From Actinomycetota bacterium (lineage in GTDB: Bacteria; Actinomycetota; Acidimicrobiia; Acidimicrobiales; Ilumatobacteraceae), in the NCBI GenBank assembly GCA_016213625.1, contig JACQZZ010000057.1, forward strand, positions 1 to 49,147: a DNA stretch of 49,147 nucleotides. Direction: 5' to 3'. Position 1 is the stretch's first letter. Each line of letters starts with the position of its first letter. Under the pieces are notes generated by a model. It had not been told where the DNA came from. It made no database searches and worked only from the letters and a program-made list of their open reading frames with translations. The position numbers and the translations under genes are program-made. Positions 34,700-44,162 of this stretch are shown one piece after another.

Positions 34700-35293
34700 T
34701 CAGGACTGGCTGGACGTCGCCACGGTGCCGAGACGGTCGAGGAACTCGGCGAACACCTTGTTCAGGCGCTTGCGATCGCCGGTGGCCAACAGGTCCATCA
34801 CCAGGCCGCTGAACGTCGCCTTCGCCAGGCTGGCCTCGAGTGCAGCGCGTTCGTGCGACAGACCCTCGCGCTCGAGCCATCGCTCCATGTTGTGTCGCCA
34901 CACGCCGATCTGATCGGCACGGACCTCGCCGGCCAGGCCGGTGACCTTCGTGTCGAGCGCGGCCGCCTCGTAGTTCAGCCGCACCGCCGCGAGGTTCGCC
35001 GGCGACTCGTTCATCCACCGCCACCACTTGCGATACAGCTCGACGATGGTGAGGCGCGGGTTGCGCGCCAACCAACCGTCCTGCACCGCGATCTGCTGCT
35101 CGATGGCCCGCTGCAATGCGGTGGCGAGCAGCTCCTCCTTCGAGCCGAAGTGGTGCACGAGGCGGTTGATGCTGACATCGAGCGAGGCCGCCATGGGTCG
35201 CAGTGTCGCCTGGGCCAACCCGTTGTCGGCCAGGTAGACCACGATGCGATCGAGCAGCTCCTGACGGCGCTCAAGGTCGGGGGTACGTGCCAC
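34700..35293 (-). CDS. TetR-family transcriptional regulator
   Basis: 197 residues. The N-terminal HTH (about 10-56) reads LLDRIVVYLADNGLAQATLRPMAASLDVSINRLVHHFGSKEELL. The C-terminal ligand domain is helical. A GTG start at 35293 follows TAGGGT by 8 bases, as in other leaderless genes here. The FadD36-like synthetase lies 7 bases downstream, so this regulator probably senses an acid or acyl-CoA and controls that enzyme. Confidence 0.9.
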   Translation of the reverse strand: MARTPDLERRQELLDRIVVYLADNGLAQATLRPMAASLDVSINRLVHHFGSKEELLATALQRAIEQQIAVQDGWLARNPRLTIVELYRKWWRWMNESPANLAAVRLNYEAAALDTKVTGLAGEVRADQIGVWRHNMERWLEREGLSHERAALEASLAKATFSGLVMDLLATGDRKRLNKVFAEFLDRLGTVATSSQS

Positions 35294-35301
35294 GGACGGG
35301 C

Positions 35302-35307
35302 ACCCTA
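35302..35307 (-). promoter_or_regulatory. Probable -10 element of the tetR-fadD36 operon (TAGGGT)
   Basis: TAGGGT (complement of 35302-35307) lies 8 bases before the GTG start. It falls in the 40-base gap after the exporter gene, so tetR can be transcribed independently of the hut operon. Confidence 0.45.
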
Positions 35308-35333
35308 GTGGCTGTGACGGATCCTCGTTCGGC

Positions 35334-36326
35334 TCACAGCGACGACAGCTTCACCGCCGCCAACGACACCACGGCGACGAGCGCCCAGCTGGCGAGGCCG
35401 AGCACCAGCGGCGTGCCGCCGACCGCACGCAGTTTGCGCAGATCGACGTTGCTGCCGAGGCCCACGAGGCCCATGCCCAGAAGGATGGTCTCGGCGTCCT
35501 TGATGTGCGGTAGCCACGCGTCGGGCAGCACCCCGGTGGTGCGCACGACGACGGCCGCGAGGAACAGCACGATGAACAACGGCAGGATCGGGGGTCGCGC
35601 CGCGCCATCGGTGGCGTGCTCGCCCTTGCGGCGCCGAGTCGACACGGCCACGAACGCGAGCAGGGGGGCCAGCATGGCCACCCTGGTGAGCTTGACGATC
35701 ACGGCGACCGACAGCGCCGCCGCGCCGTGAGTCGATGCCGCCGCCACCACTTGGCCAACGTCGTGCACCGACGCGCCGACCCACCCGCCGAACTCGCCGT
35801 CGGGAAGCCCGAGCAGCGCGCCGAGCGCAGGGAGCACGACGATTGCCAGCGTGCCGCACAGTGTGACGAGCGCGATCGCGTAGGCCACTTCCTCCTCGTC
35901 GGCGTCGGCGAACGGCTCCACCGCAGCGATCGCGGAAGCGCCGCAGATGCTGTAGCCAGTGGCCATCAACAGACCGAGCGATCGGCTCAGGCCGAGGCGC
36001 TTCGCCAACCATTGCGTGCCGAAGAACGTGGCGACCACCACCACGACGACAGCGACGAGTGAACGCGGCCCCAGTTCGGACAACTCCCCCAGCGACAGCC
36101 GGAAGCCCAGCAGGACGATGCCCGCCCGCAGCACGCGCTTCGCCGAGAAGCGGAGACCGGGCCGGAAGACGTCCTCCACACGGCCGAAGGTGGCGCCCAA
36201 CATGCCGAACGCCACCGACACCACGTGTGGCGAGATGACGTCCACCCGTTCGTGCACCACGAAGGCCACCACGGACACCACGAGAGCGACCGCGAGTCCA
36301 GGAAGCAGCTGACGGAACCGACTCAC
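35334..36326 (-). CDS. YeiH/PSE family putative sulfate exporter, last gene of the hut operon
   Basis: 330-residue membrane protein with about nine or ten TM helices. Family hallmarks are [65 protein letters not shown] and the C-terminal [16 protein letters not shown]. Members are annotated as exporters of sulfate or sulfonate-derived anions on limited evidence. The GTG start overlaps the hutI stop by 4 bases (GTGTGA context), so it belongs to the histidine operon. That pairing is unusual and is discussed in the findings. Confidence 0.88.
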   Translation of the reverse strand: MSRFRQLLPGLAVALVVSVVAFVVHERVDVISPHVVSVAFGMLGATFGRVEDVFRPGLRFSAKRVLRAGIVLLGFRLSLGELSELGPRSLVAVVVVVVATFFGTQWLAKRLGLSRSLGLLMATGYSICGASAIAAVEPFADADEEEVAYAIALVTLCGTLAIVVLPALGALLGLPDGEFGGWVGASVHDVGQVVAAASTHGAAALSVAVIVKLTRVAMLAPLLAFVAVSTRRRKGEHATDGAARPPILPLFIVLFLAAVVVRTTGVLPDAWLPHIKDAETILLGMGLVGLGSNVDLRKLRAVGGTPLVLGLASWALVAVVSLAAVKLSSL

Positions 36327-37477
36327 ACGCCGCGCTCGACGACCCGGTGGATCAACGGCACGCCGGGGCGGTACACGAGGTGCGTGTACGACGGGGCGTC
36401 CAGCACGCACAGGTCGGCCCGCATCCCCTGCGCGATTGCCCCCACATCGTCGCGGCGAAGCGCGCGAGCCCCGCCGAGCGTGGCCGCCAGGATGGCTTCG
36501 TCGGGAGTCATGTGCATGTCGCGCACCGCGAGTGCGATGCAGAACGACATCGAGGTGGTGTAGCTGCTGCCCGGGTTGCAGTTCGTGGCCAAAGCGACCG
36601 CAGCGCCGGCGTCGATGACCCGGCGGGCATCGGGGTACGGCTGACGCGTGCTGAAGTCGGTGGCCGGCAGGAACGTCGCGACAGTGTCGCTCGCGGCAAG
36701 CGCAGCGATGTCGTCATCGGACAGGTAGGTGCAATGGTCCGCCGACGCGCACCCCATCTCCACGGCCAGCTGCACCCCGGGCCCGTGCCCGAGCTGGTTC
36801 GCGTGCAGGCGAGCCCCGAGCCCCGCGGCGAGGCCGGCGGCGAGCACGGCCCGCGACTGATCGACGTCGAACGCCCCGACTTCGCAGAACGCGTCGATCC
36901 ATCGTGCGTGCGGCCGCGCCTCCTGCAGCATGTCGGTGCACACGTGGTGCACGTAGTCGTCGGCCCGGCCCTCGAACTCGGGCGGCACGACGTGCGCACC
37001 CAGGAACGTGGTGTCCTCGGTGAACCGACGCCCCACCTCCAGGCACCGCGCCTCGTGGTACGACTGCAGGCCGTAGCCGGACTTGATCTCCACGGTCGTG
37101 ATGCCTGCACGACGTGCCTCGGCACGACGCAACTCGGTGAGGCGGGAGAGTTCGACATCGGACGCAGCGCGCGTGGCGTCGACCGAGACCCGAATGCCAC
37201 CAGCGGCATACGGCTGGCCGGCCATGCGCGCCGCGAACTCGTCGCTGCGGTCACCGGCGAACACCAGATGGGTGTGACTGTCGACGAAGCCGGGGATGAC
37301 ACAGCGCCCCTCGGCATCGACGCGCCGGTCGGCCACGAGGCCGGCGTCGCCGACGGCGATGATGAACTCGCCCTCGAACACGACCGCGGCATCTCGTCGG
37401 AGCCCCAACGGACCATCGCCGAGGCGCGGATCGTTGGTGACCAACAACCCGATGTTGTCGACGACGGTGGTGGTCAT
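36323..37477 (-). CDS. hutI: Imidazolonepropionase HutI
   Basis: 384-residue amidohydrolase that opens the imidazolone ring of 4-imidazolone-5-propionate to N-formimino-L-glutamate, the third step of histidine breakdown. Zinc ligands are in [12 protein letters not shown], and the substrate region [12 protein letters not shown] is standard. [27 protein letters not shown] holds further ligands, and [12 protein letters not shown] the catalytic Asp region. The ATG at 37477 overlaps the hutF stop by 4 bases. Confidence 0.95.
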   Translation of the reverse strand: MTTTVVDNIGLLVTNDPRLGDGPLGLRRDAAVVFEGEFIIAVGDAGLVADRRVDAEGRCVIPGFVDSHTHLVFAGDRSDEFAARMAGQPYAAGGIRVSVDATRAASDVELSRLTELRRAEARRAGITTVEIKSGYGLQSYHEARCLEVGRRFTEDTTFLGAHVVPPEFEGRADDYVHHVCTDMLQEARPHARWIDAFCEVGAFDVDQSRAVLAAGLAAGLGARLHANQLGHGPGVQLAVEMGCASADHCTYLSDDDIAALAASDTVATFLPATDFSTRQPYPDARRVIDAGAAVALATNCNPGSSYTTSMSFCIALAVRDMHMTPDEAILAATLGGARALRRDDVGAIAQGMRADLCVLDAPSYTHLVYRPGVPLIHRVVERGV

Positions 37478-38811
37478 GGCCGACCCGCCACCAGCGCGAT
37501 GGTTCGGGTGAGCTCTGAGGCCACGTCGATGGATCGGTGCGCTCCGTCGCGAACGATCACCTTCCCGTCGACCACGAGGTGGTGGACATCGGCCGCCGAT
37601 GCTGCGAACACCGCGGACTCCAGGGCGGTGCCCTCCGAGGCGCCGGCCGTACGCACCGTGTCGAGCCGAACCGACACGAAGTCGGCGACCTTGCCGACCT
37701 CGAGCGTGCCCGCCTGGCCCCATCCGAGGCTTCGGTGACCGTTCACCGTTGCCGCCTGCAACAGCGACGTCGCATCGTGATGGCCGCGCGTGTTCGTGGC
37801 GAGCCGCTCGTTCAACTCCACCGCTCGCGCCTCCTCGAACAGGTCGATCACCGCGTGTGAGTCGGTCCCCAGGCTGAGCTCGGCGCCGGCCTGTCGAAGG
37901 CTGCGTGCGGGCCCGATGCCATCGGCGAGATCCCGCTCGGTGGTGGGGCACATGCAGATGGTGCAGCCGTTCGCGCCATACAGCCCGATGTCGACGCCGC
38001 TGAGATGCGTCGCGTGCACCGAGGTGAACCGTTCGCTGAGCACCCCGTGCTCGTGCAGCAACAGCGTGGGGGTCATGCCGTACATGTCGATGCACTGTTG
38101 GTTCTCGGCGCTCTGCTCGCTGACATGGGCGTGCAGAGGTACGTCGTGCTGGGCAGCCCATTCGGCGACGATTCCCGTCGAGCGAGGGTCGACGGCCCGC
38201 ACGGAGTGCAGCGCCGCACCGACCCGCGCCGTGCGGCCGTCCACATGGAACGACGACACCCGGGACGCCCATGCCTCACCGTCGCCGTCGCTGAACCGCT
38301 GCTGCACTTCGTTCGGCGGCTGGCCGAAGCCGCCGTGCAGGTAGCACGTGTCGAGCAGCGTGATGCGAATGCCGACCTCGCGAGCAGCGGCCACGAGCGC
38401 CTCGCTCATCGCGTTGGGGTGGGCGTACGGCGTGCCGTTCACGTCGTGGTGGAGGTAGTGGAACTCACCCACGACGGTGATGCCGGCCAACGCCATCTCG
38501 CCGTACACCGCACGAGCGAGCTCGAAGTAGGTGTCGGGTTGCAGCGTCGCGGCGAGCGCGTACATCTGTTCGCGCCAGGTCCAGAACGAACCGGTACCCA
38601 CCTGGGTTCGGCCGCGAAGCGCTCGGTGGAAGGCGTGGCTGTGGCCGTTCGCCAAGCCGGGCAGGGTGAGGCCCGACAGGCGAGTCGCGTCGGGTGAGCA
38701 CGGGACACCGCGCTGCACGTCGGTGATCAGCCCACCGGCCTCGCGAATGAGCACTGCGCTGATGGCCGACGCGCCGCCGAGCCACGCGAGTTCACACCAG
38801 TAGTCGCCCAC
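37474..38811 (-). CDS. hutF: Formimidoylglutamate deiminase HutF
   Basis: 445-residue amidohydrolase that converts N-formimino-L-glutamate to N-formyl-L-glutamate and ammonia. Motifs: [14 protein letters not shown] (zinc His pair and the Arg that marks HutF), [33 protein letters not shown] and [15 protein letters not shown]. The GTG start at 38811 shares one base with the stop of the upstream deformylase. Its product needs an N-formylglutamate deformylase, and no hutG is visible in the window. Confidence 0.94.
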   Translation of the reverse strand: MGDYWCELAWLGGASAISAVLIREAGGLITDVQRGVPCSPDATRLSGLTLPGLANGHSHAFHRALRGRTQVGTGSFWTWREQMYALAATLQPDTYFELARAVYGEMALAGITVVGEFHYLHHDVNGTPYAHPNAMSEALVAAAREVGIRITLLDTCYLHGGFGQPPNEVQQRFSDGDGEAWASRVSSFHVDGRTARVGAALHSVRAVDPRSTGIVAEWAAQHDVPLHAHVSEQSAENQQCIDMYGMTPTLLLHEHGVLSERFTSVHATHLSGVDIGLYGANGCTICMCPTTERDLADGIGPARSLRQAGAELSLGTDSHAVIDLFEEARAVELNERLATNTRGHHDATSLLQAATVNGHRSLGWGQAGTLEVGKVADFVSVRLDTVRTAGASEGTALESAVFAASAADVHHLVVDGKVIVRDGAHRSIDVASELTRTIALVAGRP

Positions 38812-39386
38812 TACGAGCCCACCCGTTCCACGAACGCGGTGATGCGCTCGATGAACTCGGCGCGGTGGAACCGCTCGAACTGCTCCCAGGTGGTGAGCGA
38901 TCGGGTGTCATGCACCCGGTCGAGGAAGAGCAGCCCGTCGAGGTGGTCGAGCTCGTGTTGGAACGTGCCGGCGGTGAGCCCCCGCTTGATCTCCTCGTGC
39001 GGGTGACCGTGACGATCCGCGTAGGACACGCGGATGTTCACGTGGCGCATCACGTTGCCGCGCATGTTCGGCACCGAGAGGCACCCCTCGTTGACCTCCA
39101 CCAGTTCGTCGTCGAGGAACTCGACCACAGGGTTCACCACCACCGTCAAAGGGATCGGCGGCTTGTACGGGTACCTCGGGTTGTGGGTGACCTCGATGGT
39201 GGCGATGCGCACCAGTTCGCCCACCTGCGGCGCGGCGATGCCCGCACCGTTCGCGGCATGCATCGTGTCGATCAGGTCGTCGATGAGCTGCTGCATCTGG
39301 GGCGACGCCAGCTCGGCGTGGCTCACCTCGCGCGAACGCTCCCGCAGCAGGGGGTTCCCCACGTGCAGGATCTCGCGCACGGTCAT
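38811..39386 (-). CDS. Peptide deformylase family protein embedded in the hut operon
   Basis: 191 residues with all three deformylase motifs intact: GAGIAAPQ at 47-54, EGCLS at 100-104 (metal Cys102) and HELDH at 144-148 (metal His and catalytic Glu). An active Fe2+/Zn2+ deformylase is therefore expected. It has the extra NPRYP segment (69-73) of a divergent PDF subgroup and a long helical C-terminus. No fmt or priA-type neighbours occur. Instead it overlaps the PhyH stop by 4 bases and the hutF start by 1. A role in deformylating N-formylglutamate is inferred; ordinary N-terminal formyl-Met removal is the alternative. Confidence 0.88.
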   Translation of the reverse strand: MTVREILHVGNPLLRERSREVSHAELASPQMQQLIDDLIDTMHAANGAGIAAPQVGELVRIATIEVTHNPRYPYKPPIPLTVVVNPVVEFLDDELVEVNEGCLSVPNMRGNVMRHVNIRVSYADRHGHPHEEIKRGLTAGTFQHELDHLDGLLFLDRVHDTRSLTTWEQFERFHRAEFIERITAFVERVGS

Positions 39387-40174
39387 GCGGACTCCCAGAG
39401 CACCGGGAACAGGGGGTGGTCGAGCGGCGCACCGTCGGCCAGCTCGTCGGCCAGACCGGGGAAGGGCGGCGAGGTGACCCACGGCCGCACCACGTGCACC
39501 ATGTCGTCACCGAGGAATCGCACCGACAGCACGCGTCGCCGGTGGGCGCCGCTCACTCCCCCGGCCGAGTGCAACGTGAGCATGTGGAAGAACACCGCGT
39601 CACCGGGTTCGAGCTCCCACCCCAGCACCTCGAAGTCGGGGTTGCCGTCGATCTGTGGCAACTCTGCGAGGGCGCCGTCGGGGAACCACTTCGCCTGCCC
39701 GTCGAGGAAGGTGCGCGGCATGAACCACGGCCCGAGGTGCGACCCGCGCACGAACTCGAGCGTGCTCGCCCGCGTCACGGGGTCCACGGGACACCACATG
39801 CTGATGTTCATCCGGCCATCGACGTTGTAGTACGGCTGGTCCTGGTGCCACGGCGTGCGCTGGCGGGTGCCGGGCTCCTTCACCAACACGTGGTCGTGGT
39901 ACAGCCGCACGGTCTGTGCGCCCATCAGCTCGCCGGCGATGCGGCCCGCGCCCGACTCGCGGATGAACCGCTCGAGCGCGGGAATGCGTTGCCAGCTGCA
40001 GAAGTCCTCCACGAAGGCTCCGTCGTCGGCATCGCTGGCACGCTTCGCGAGCGATGACAAATCGGCCAGGTTGGCGTCGATGGCCTCCTGCGCGAGGGCG
40101 ACGTGCTCGGGCGAGAACGCGCCGCGCACGCACACGACGCCATCGCGCCAGAAGTCGCCTTCCACCTGCATCAC
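39383..40174 (-). CDS. Phytanoyl-CoA dioxygenase (PhyH) family protein embedded in the hut operon
   Basis: 263-residue Fe(II)/2-oxoglutarate oxygenase. The facial triad is His110-x-Asp112 in WHQDQPYY and a distal His202 in LHSAGG; an Arg about 12 residues later would bind 2-oxoglutarate. Segments [14 protein letters not shown] and [10 protein letters not shown] are typical of PhyH members acting on small polar substrates, not only acyl-CoA. The GTG at 40174 (GTGATG) overlaps the hutU stop by 4; the ATG three bases later is equally possible. Its substrate is unknown; operon position suggests histidine or a derivative. Confidence 0.87.
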   Translation of the reverse strand: MMQVEGDFWRDGVVCVRGAFSPEHVALAQEAIDANLADLSSLAKRASDADDGAFVEDFCSWQRIPALERFIRESGAGRIAGELMGAQTVRLYHDHVLVKEPGTRQRTPWHQDQPYYNVDGRMNISMWCPVDPVTRASTLEFVRGSHLGPWFMPRTFLDGQAKWFPDGALAELPQIDGNPDFEVLGWELEPGDAVFFHMLTLHSAGGVSGAHRRRVLSVRFLGDDMVHVVRPWVTSPPFPGLADELADGAPLDHPLFPVLWESA

Positions 40175-41844
40175 AAGCCCTCTTGCATCGGGATGCGGAC
40201 ACCGCGCTCGGCCGCCACGTCGAGTGCGCGCTCATAGCCCGCGTCGGCATGGCGGATGACGCCCATTCCCGGGTCGGTGAGCAACACGCGGGACAGCTTC
40301 TCGGCGGCCAGGTCGGTGCCGTCGGCGAGGCAGACCATGCCGGCATGGATGCTGCGCCCGATGCCCACACCGCCGCCGTGGTGGATGCTCACCCAGGTGG
40401 CACCCGACGACGTGTTGACGAGCGCGTTCAGCAGGGGCCAGTCGGCGATGGCGTCAGAGCCGTCGAGCATGGCCTCCGTCTCGCGATACGGCGACGCGAC
40501 AGAGCCCGAATCGAGGTGATCGCGACCGATGACGATGGGCGCCGACACCTCTCCGCGCCGCACCATGTCGTTGAACCGGAGGCCGAGCCGGTGACGCTCG
40601 CCGTACCCGAGCCAGCAGATTCGCGCGGGCAGGCCCTGATACGCGACGCGCTCGCTCGCCATCGTGATCCAGCGGTGCAGGTGTTCGTCATCGGGGAACT
40701 CCTCCAGCACCGCCCGATCGGTGGCCGCGATGTCGGCGGGATCGCCACTGAGCGCGACCCAGCGGAACGGCCCCTTGCCCTCGCAGAACAACGGGCGGAT
40801 GTACGCCGGCAGGAAGCCGGGATAGTCGAATGCGCGCTCGAATCCACCGAGTTTGGCCTCGGTGCGCAGGCTGTTGCCGTAGTCGAACACCTCGCTGCCC
40901 TTGTCGAGGAAGCCGACCATCGCGCGGCAGTGCGTGGCCATGCTCTCGCGGCTGCGGCGGATGAGTTCCCGGGGGTTGGTGCGCGCCATCTCGGCGGTGG
41001 CCTCGGGGCTGAGGTCGACGGGGACGTAGCTCAGCGGGTCGTGTGCGCTGGTCTGGTCGGTGACGATGTCGGCGGGAAAGTCCATCTCCAGCAGCTTCGG
41101 CAACACCTCGGCGGCGTTGCCCACCAGACCGACCGACAGCGCCCGTCCCTCGTCGCGGGCGCGGATGCAGCGGGCCACGGCATCGTCGAGCGAATCGGCG
41201 ATCTCGTCGAGGTACCGGTGCTCATGTCGCCGCTCGACACGCCACGCCTCCACGTCGATGCACAATGCCACGCCGTCGTTCATCGTGACGGCGAGCGGCT
41301 GCGCGCCGCCCATGCCACCCAGCCCGGCGGTGAGCGTGATGGTGCCCCGGAGCGTGCCGTCACCCTGGCCGCGGGCGGCTCGACGGCGGCCGATCTCGGC
41401 GAAGCACTCGTAGGTGCCCTGCAGGATGCCCTGCGTACCGATGTAGATCCACGAGCCCGCCGTCATCTGCCCGTACATGGTGAGGCCCATCGCCTCCAGC
41501 CGGCGGAATTCGTCCCACGTGCCCCACTCGGGCACGAGGTTGCTGTTGGCCAGCAGCACGCGTGGCGCCCACTCGTGCGTGCGGAACACGCCCACCGGCT
41601 TGCCCGACTGCACGAGCATGGTCTCGTCACCCTTCAGGGTGCGCAGCGTGCGAGCCATCGCGTCGAAGGCGTCCCAGCTGCGCGCGGCACGACCGGTGCC
41701 GCCGTACACCACCAGGTCGTCGGGACGCTCGGCCACCTCGGGGTCGAGGTTGTTGTGCATCATTCGGTAGGCGGCCTCCTGCGGCCAACCCAACGTGTTG
41801 AGCGTGGCACCACGAGGTGCGCGCACCGGACGGGGACCAGACAT
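40171..41844 (-). CDS. hutU: Urocanate hydratase HutU
   Basis: 557 residues, the family's usual length. This NAD+-dependent enzyme hydrates urocanate to 4-imidazolone-5-propionate. Landmarks: [32 protein letters not shown], the NAD-binding [14 protein letters not shown] and [15 protein letters not shown], the conserved Cys in [13 protein letters not shown], and [17 protein letters not shown]. The ATG at 41844 shares one base with the hutH stop. Confidence 0.97.
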   Translation of the reverse strand: MSGPRPVRAPRGATLNTLGWPQEAAYRMMHNNLDPEVAERPDDLVVYGGTGRAARSWDAFDAMARTLRTLKGDETMLVQSGKPVGVFRTHEWAPRVLLANSNLVPEWGTWDEFRRLEAMGLTMYGQMTAGSWIYIGTQGILQGTYECFAEIGRRRAARGQGDGTLRGTITLTAGLGGMGGAQPLAVTMNDGVALCIDVEAWRVERRHEHRYLDEIADSLDDAVARCIRARDEGRALSVGLVGNAAEVLPKLLEMDFPADIVTDQTSAHDPLSYVPVDLSPEATAEMARTNPRELIRRSRESMATHCRAMVGFLDKGSEVFDYGNSLRTEAKLGGFERAFDYPGFLPAYIRPLFCEGKGPFRWVALSGDPADIAATDRAVLEEFPDDEHLHRWITMASERVAYQGLPARICWLGYGERHRLGLRFNDMVRRGEVSAPIVIGRDHLDSGSVASPYRETEAMLDGSDAIADWPLLNALVNTSSGATWVSIHHGGGVGIGRSIHAGMVCLADGTDLAAEKLSRVLLTDPGMGVIRHADAGYERALDVAAERGVRIPMQEGL

Positions 41845-43412
41845 CAGAGAACCTCCAGCGTTCCGAGGACGGATTCGACGGCACCGAGCACGGTGCCGTC
41901 GGCGAGCAGTTGTTCCGCGGCGCGCAGATCGGGCGACAGCCACCGGTCGGGACCGGGGCCGGCCACCCGTTCGCGCAGCACGGCGAGTGCCGCGCCTGTG
42001 CCGGCTGCGGGGACGAGCGGTGCGCGGAGATCGATGGCCGCCGCGGCGCAGACCAGCTCGACGGCGAGCACGCGGCGCAGGTTGTCCACTGCCCGACGGA
42101 GCTTGCGGGCCGCGGCCCAACCGTTCGACACGTGGTCCTCCTGCATCGCGCTGGTGGGCAGCGACTCCACCGACGCCGGAACAGCGAAGCGCTTGGCCTC
42201 CATGGCCATGGCCGCCTGTGTGTAGTGGGCGATCATCAACCCACTGTTCACCCCGGCGTCGGGAGCGAGGAACGGCGGCAGACCATGGCTGCGTGCTCGG
42301 TCGAGCATGCGGTCGGTACGTCGTTCGGCGATGGAGCACAGTTCGGCAGCGGCGATGGCGAGGAAGTCGCAGACGAAGCCGACCGGCGCACCGTGGAAGT
42401 TGCCGCAGCTCTCCACACGTCCGTCGTGCAGGATCATCGGATTGTCGATGGCCGCGTCGAGTTCGCGCTCGGCAATGGTGCGAGCGTGCGCGATGGTGTC
42501 GAGCGCGGCGCCGTGCACCTGCGGCGTGCAGCGCAACGAGTAGGCGTCCTGCACACGAGTATCGCCTTCGCGATGGCTGGCCACGATGGGTGAGCCGTCC
42601 AGCAGGCGGGTGAGGTTGCGTGCGCTCACGGCCTGGCCCACCTGGGGCCGCAGTGCTTGCAGGTCGGCAGCGAAGGCGCGATCGGTGCCGAGCAGACCTT
42701 CCACGGTCATCGCCGCGGTCAGGTCGGCGAGGCGGCCGAGCTGCGACAGATCGTGCAGCGCCAGGCAGAGCATGCCCAGGATTCCATCGGTGCCGTTGAT
42801 GAGCGCGAGGCCTTCCTTGGCGCGCAGCGTCACCGGTTGTAGGCCGTTGCGGGCCAGCGCGGCGCCGGTGGGCTCGACACCACCGTCGGAGGTGAACACC
42901 TCGCCTTCACCGATGAGCGAGAGGGCGCAGTGGCTGAGTGGAGCGAGGTCGCCGCTGGCGCCGAGTGAGCCGTGCTCGCGGACCACCGGCGTGATGCCGT
43001 TGTTCAGCAATGCCAGTTGCAGTTCGACCAACGCGGGGCGGGCGCCCGAGTAGCCCATCGACAGGCTGCGCGCACGCAGCAGGAGCAGTGCCCGCACCAC
43101 TTCCGGCTCGACCGTCGCGCCCATGCCGGTGGCGTGCGAACGGACCAGTGCGACCTGCAGCTCAGCGGTACGGTCGGCGGGGATGACGGTGGTCGCGAGC
43201 GATCCGAACCCGGTGGTCACGCCGTACACCGGGGTGTCGCTGGCCACGTAGCCGTCGATCAGCGCGGCGCTGCGCTCCATGGCGGCACGAGCCTGGTCGC
43301 CAAGGATGACGCTCGAGCCGTGCCGGGCCACGGCGACGACATCGGCGACCGACAGGCCGCGCCCGTCGACGAGCACGGTGAGGGGATCGACGGCAGACTG
43401 CATGTGTTTCAT
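41844..43412 (-). CDS. hutH: Histidine ammonia-lyase HutH
   Basis: 522 residues. It deaminates L-histidine to urocanate and is the first gene of the operon. The self-forming MIO cofactor triad Ala-Ser-Gly is in [14 protein letters not shown]. The N-terminal [13 protein letters not shown] carries the catalytic Tyr, and [17 protein letters not shown] and NPMILHDG are further conserved segments. The start was taken at 43412 (ATGAAACACATG); the second ATG at 43403 is possible, and neither has a Shine-Dalgarno. Because MIO is intact it should act on an alpha-amino substrate, not on a betaine. Confidence 0.95.
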   Translation of the reverse strand: MKHMQSAVDPLTVLVDGRGLSVADVVAVARHGSSVILGDQARAAMERSAALIDGYVASDTPVYGVTTGFGSLATTVIPADRTAELQVALVRSHATGMGATVEPEVVRALLLLRARSLSMGYSGARPALVELQLALLNNGITPVVREHGSLGASGDLAPLSHCALSLIGEGEVFTSDGGVEPTGAALARNGLQPVTLRAKEGLALINGTDGILGMLCLALHDLSQLGRLADLTAAMTVEGLLGTDRAFAADLQALRPQVGQAVSARNLTRLLDGSPIVASHREGDTRVQDAYSLRCTPQVHGAALDTIAHARTIAERELDAAIDNPMILHDGRVESCGNFHGAPVGFVCDFLAIAAAELCSIAERRTDRMLDRARSHGLPPFLAPDAGVNSGLMIAHYTQAAMAMEAKRFAVPASVESLPTSAMQEDHVSNGWAAARKLRRAVDNLRRVLAVELVCAAAAIDLRAPLVPAAGTGAALAVLRERVAGPGPDRWLSPDLRAAEQLLADGTVLGAVESVLGTLEVL

Positions 43413-43442
43413 CGTACGCAAGATCATGTCATACTGCGCAAC
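43413..43442. promoter_or_regulatory. 30-base divergent control region of the hut operon and iclR gene
   Basis: The dyad CGCA-N14-TGCG (43417-43438) fills the gap. The plus-strand CATACT (43430-43435) stands 7 bases before the IclR ATG, and the minus-strand CATGAT stands 10 before the hutH ATG. The two promoters overlap face to face within the dyad, so one bound IclR dimer would block both. Confidence 0.55.
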
Positions 43443-44162
43443 ATGAAGGCGACGACCAACGGACAGCCGAGGGCGACGGATCGCGGCCTCGCACTCGTGC
43501 GCGTCGTAGCCGATCACCCGAGCGGCATCGCCCTGGCCGATGCCGCACGCGCCGTGGATCTGACACCCAGCACCACCTTGCGCCAGCTCCGGTCGCTCGA
43601 GGCCGCAGGCTTCGCCGAACGCGACGACGATGGCCGCTTCGTGCCCGGCGCAGAGTTGTTGCGCATCGCTCGTTCGCTCGCGAGTTCCGCGGCGCTCCCC
43701 CGCCTCGCAGAACCCGTGCTCGCCGCGCTGGCTGCGCTCACCGGCGAGTCGGCCTACCTGGCCGAGCCCGCCGACGGCCGCCACGCCATCTATGCGGCGA
43801 TGGAGTCGGGCACACACGCGGTGCGTCACGTCAGCTGGCTCGGCCAACGTGTGCCGCTGAAGGGCACCGCGGTCGGCGCCGCCCTGATCGGCGACGTCGA
43901 AGCCGATGGCACCGCCGTGCGCACCGACGCCGTCGAGGAGGGCGTCACCGCCGTCTCGGCGCCGGTGTTCGGGCCGAACGCGCACGTGATCGGGGCGATC
44001 AGTGTGGTGGGTCCGTCGTACCGGCTCGTCGGCCCACGCCTTCGCTCCGCCCGCGCTGCGGTGGCCGAACAAGCCACCGCTCTCAGTGCGCTGGCGGGGG
44101 GACCAGCGAGCGCACCGTCTGGTAGTCGGCGTCGTCGAACGGCACGAACCCCCGGATCCTGA
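43443..44162 (+). CDS. IclR-family transcriptional regulator, probable hut repressor
   Basis: 239 residues. The winged HTH (about 10-70) reads DRGLALVRVVADHPSGIALADAARAVDLTPSTTLRQLRSLE. The effector domain follows, with HAVRHVSWLGQRVPLKGTAVGAAL and GAISVVGP. The last 20 residues (PSGSRRRRTARTPGS) are Arg-rich and look like read-through of the opposite-strand gene, which overlaps it by 80 bases. Divergent from hutH across 30 bases, so control of the hut operon is very likely, perhaps with urocanate as inducer. Confidence 0.9.
   Translation: MKATTNGQPRATDRGLALVRVVADHPSGIALADAARAVDLTPSTTLRQLRSLEAAGFAERDDDGRFVPGAELLRIARSLASSAALPRLAEPVLAALAALTGESAYLAEPADGRHAIYAAMESGTHAVRHVSWLGQRVPLKGTAVGAALIGDVEADGTAVRTDAVEEGVTAVSAPVFGPNAHVIGAISVVGPSYRLVGPRLRSARAAVAEQATALSALAGGPASAPSGSRRRRTARTPGS

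Noticed and set aside
41844..43412. HutH as an ergothionase or other betaine lyase
   Set aside because: The Ala-Ser-Gly MIO triad and the surrounding residues are those of ordinary histidine ammonia-lyase, and ergothionases lack MIO.
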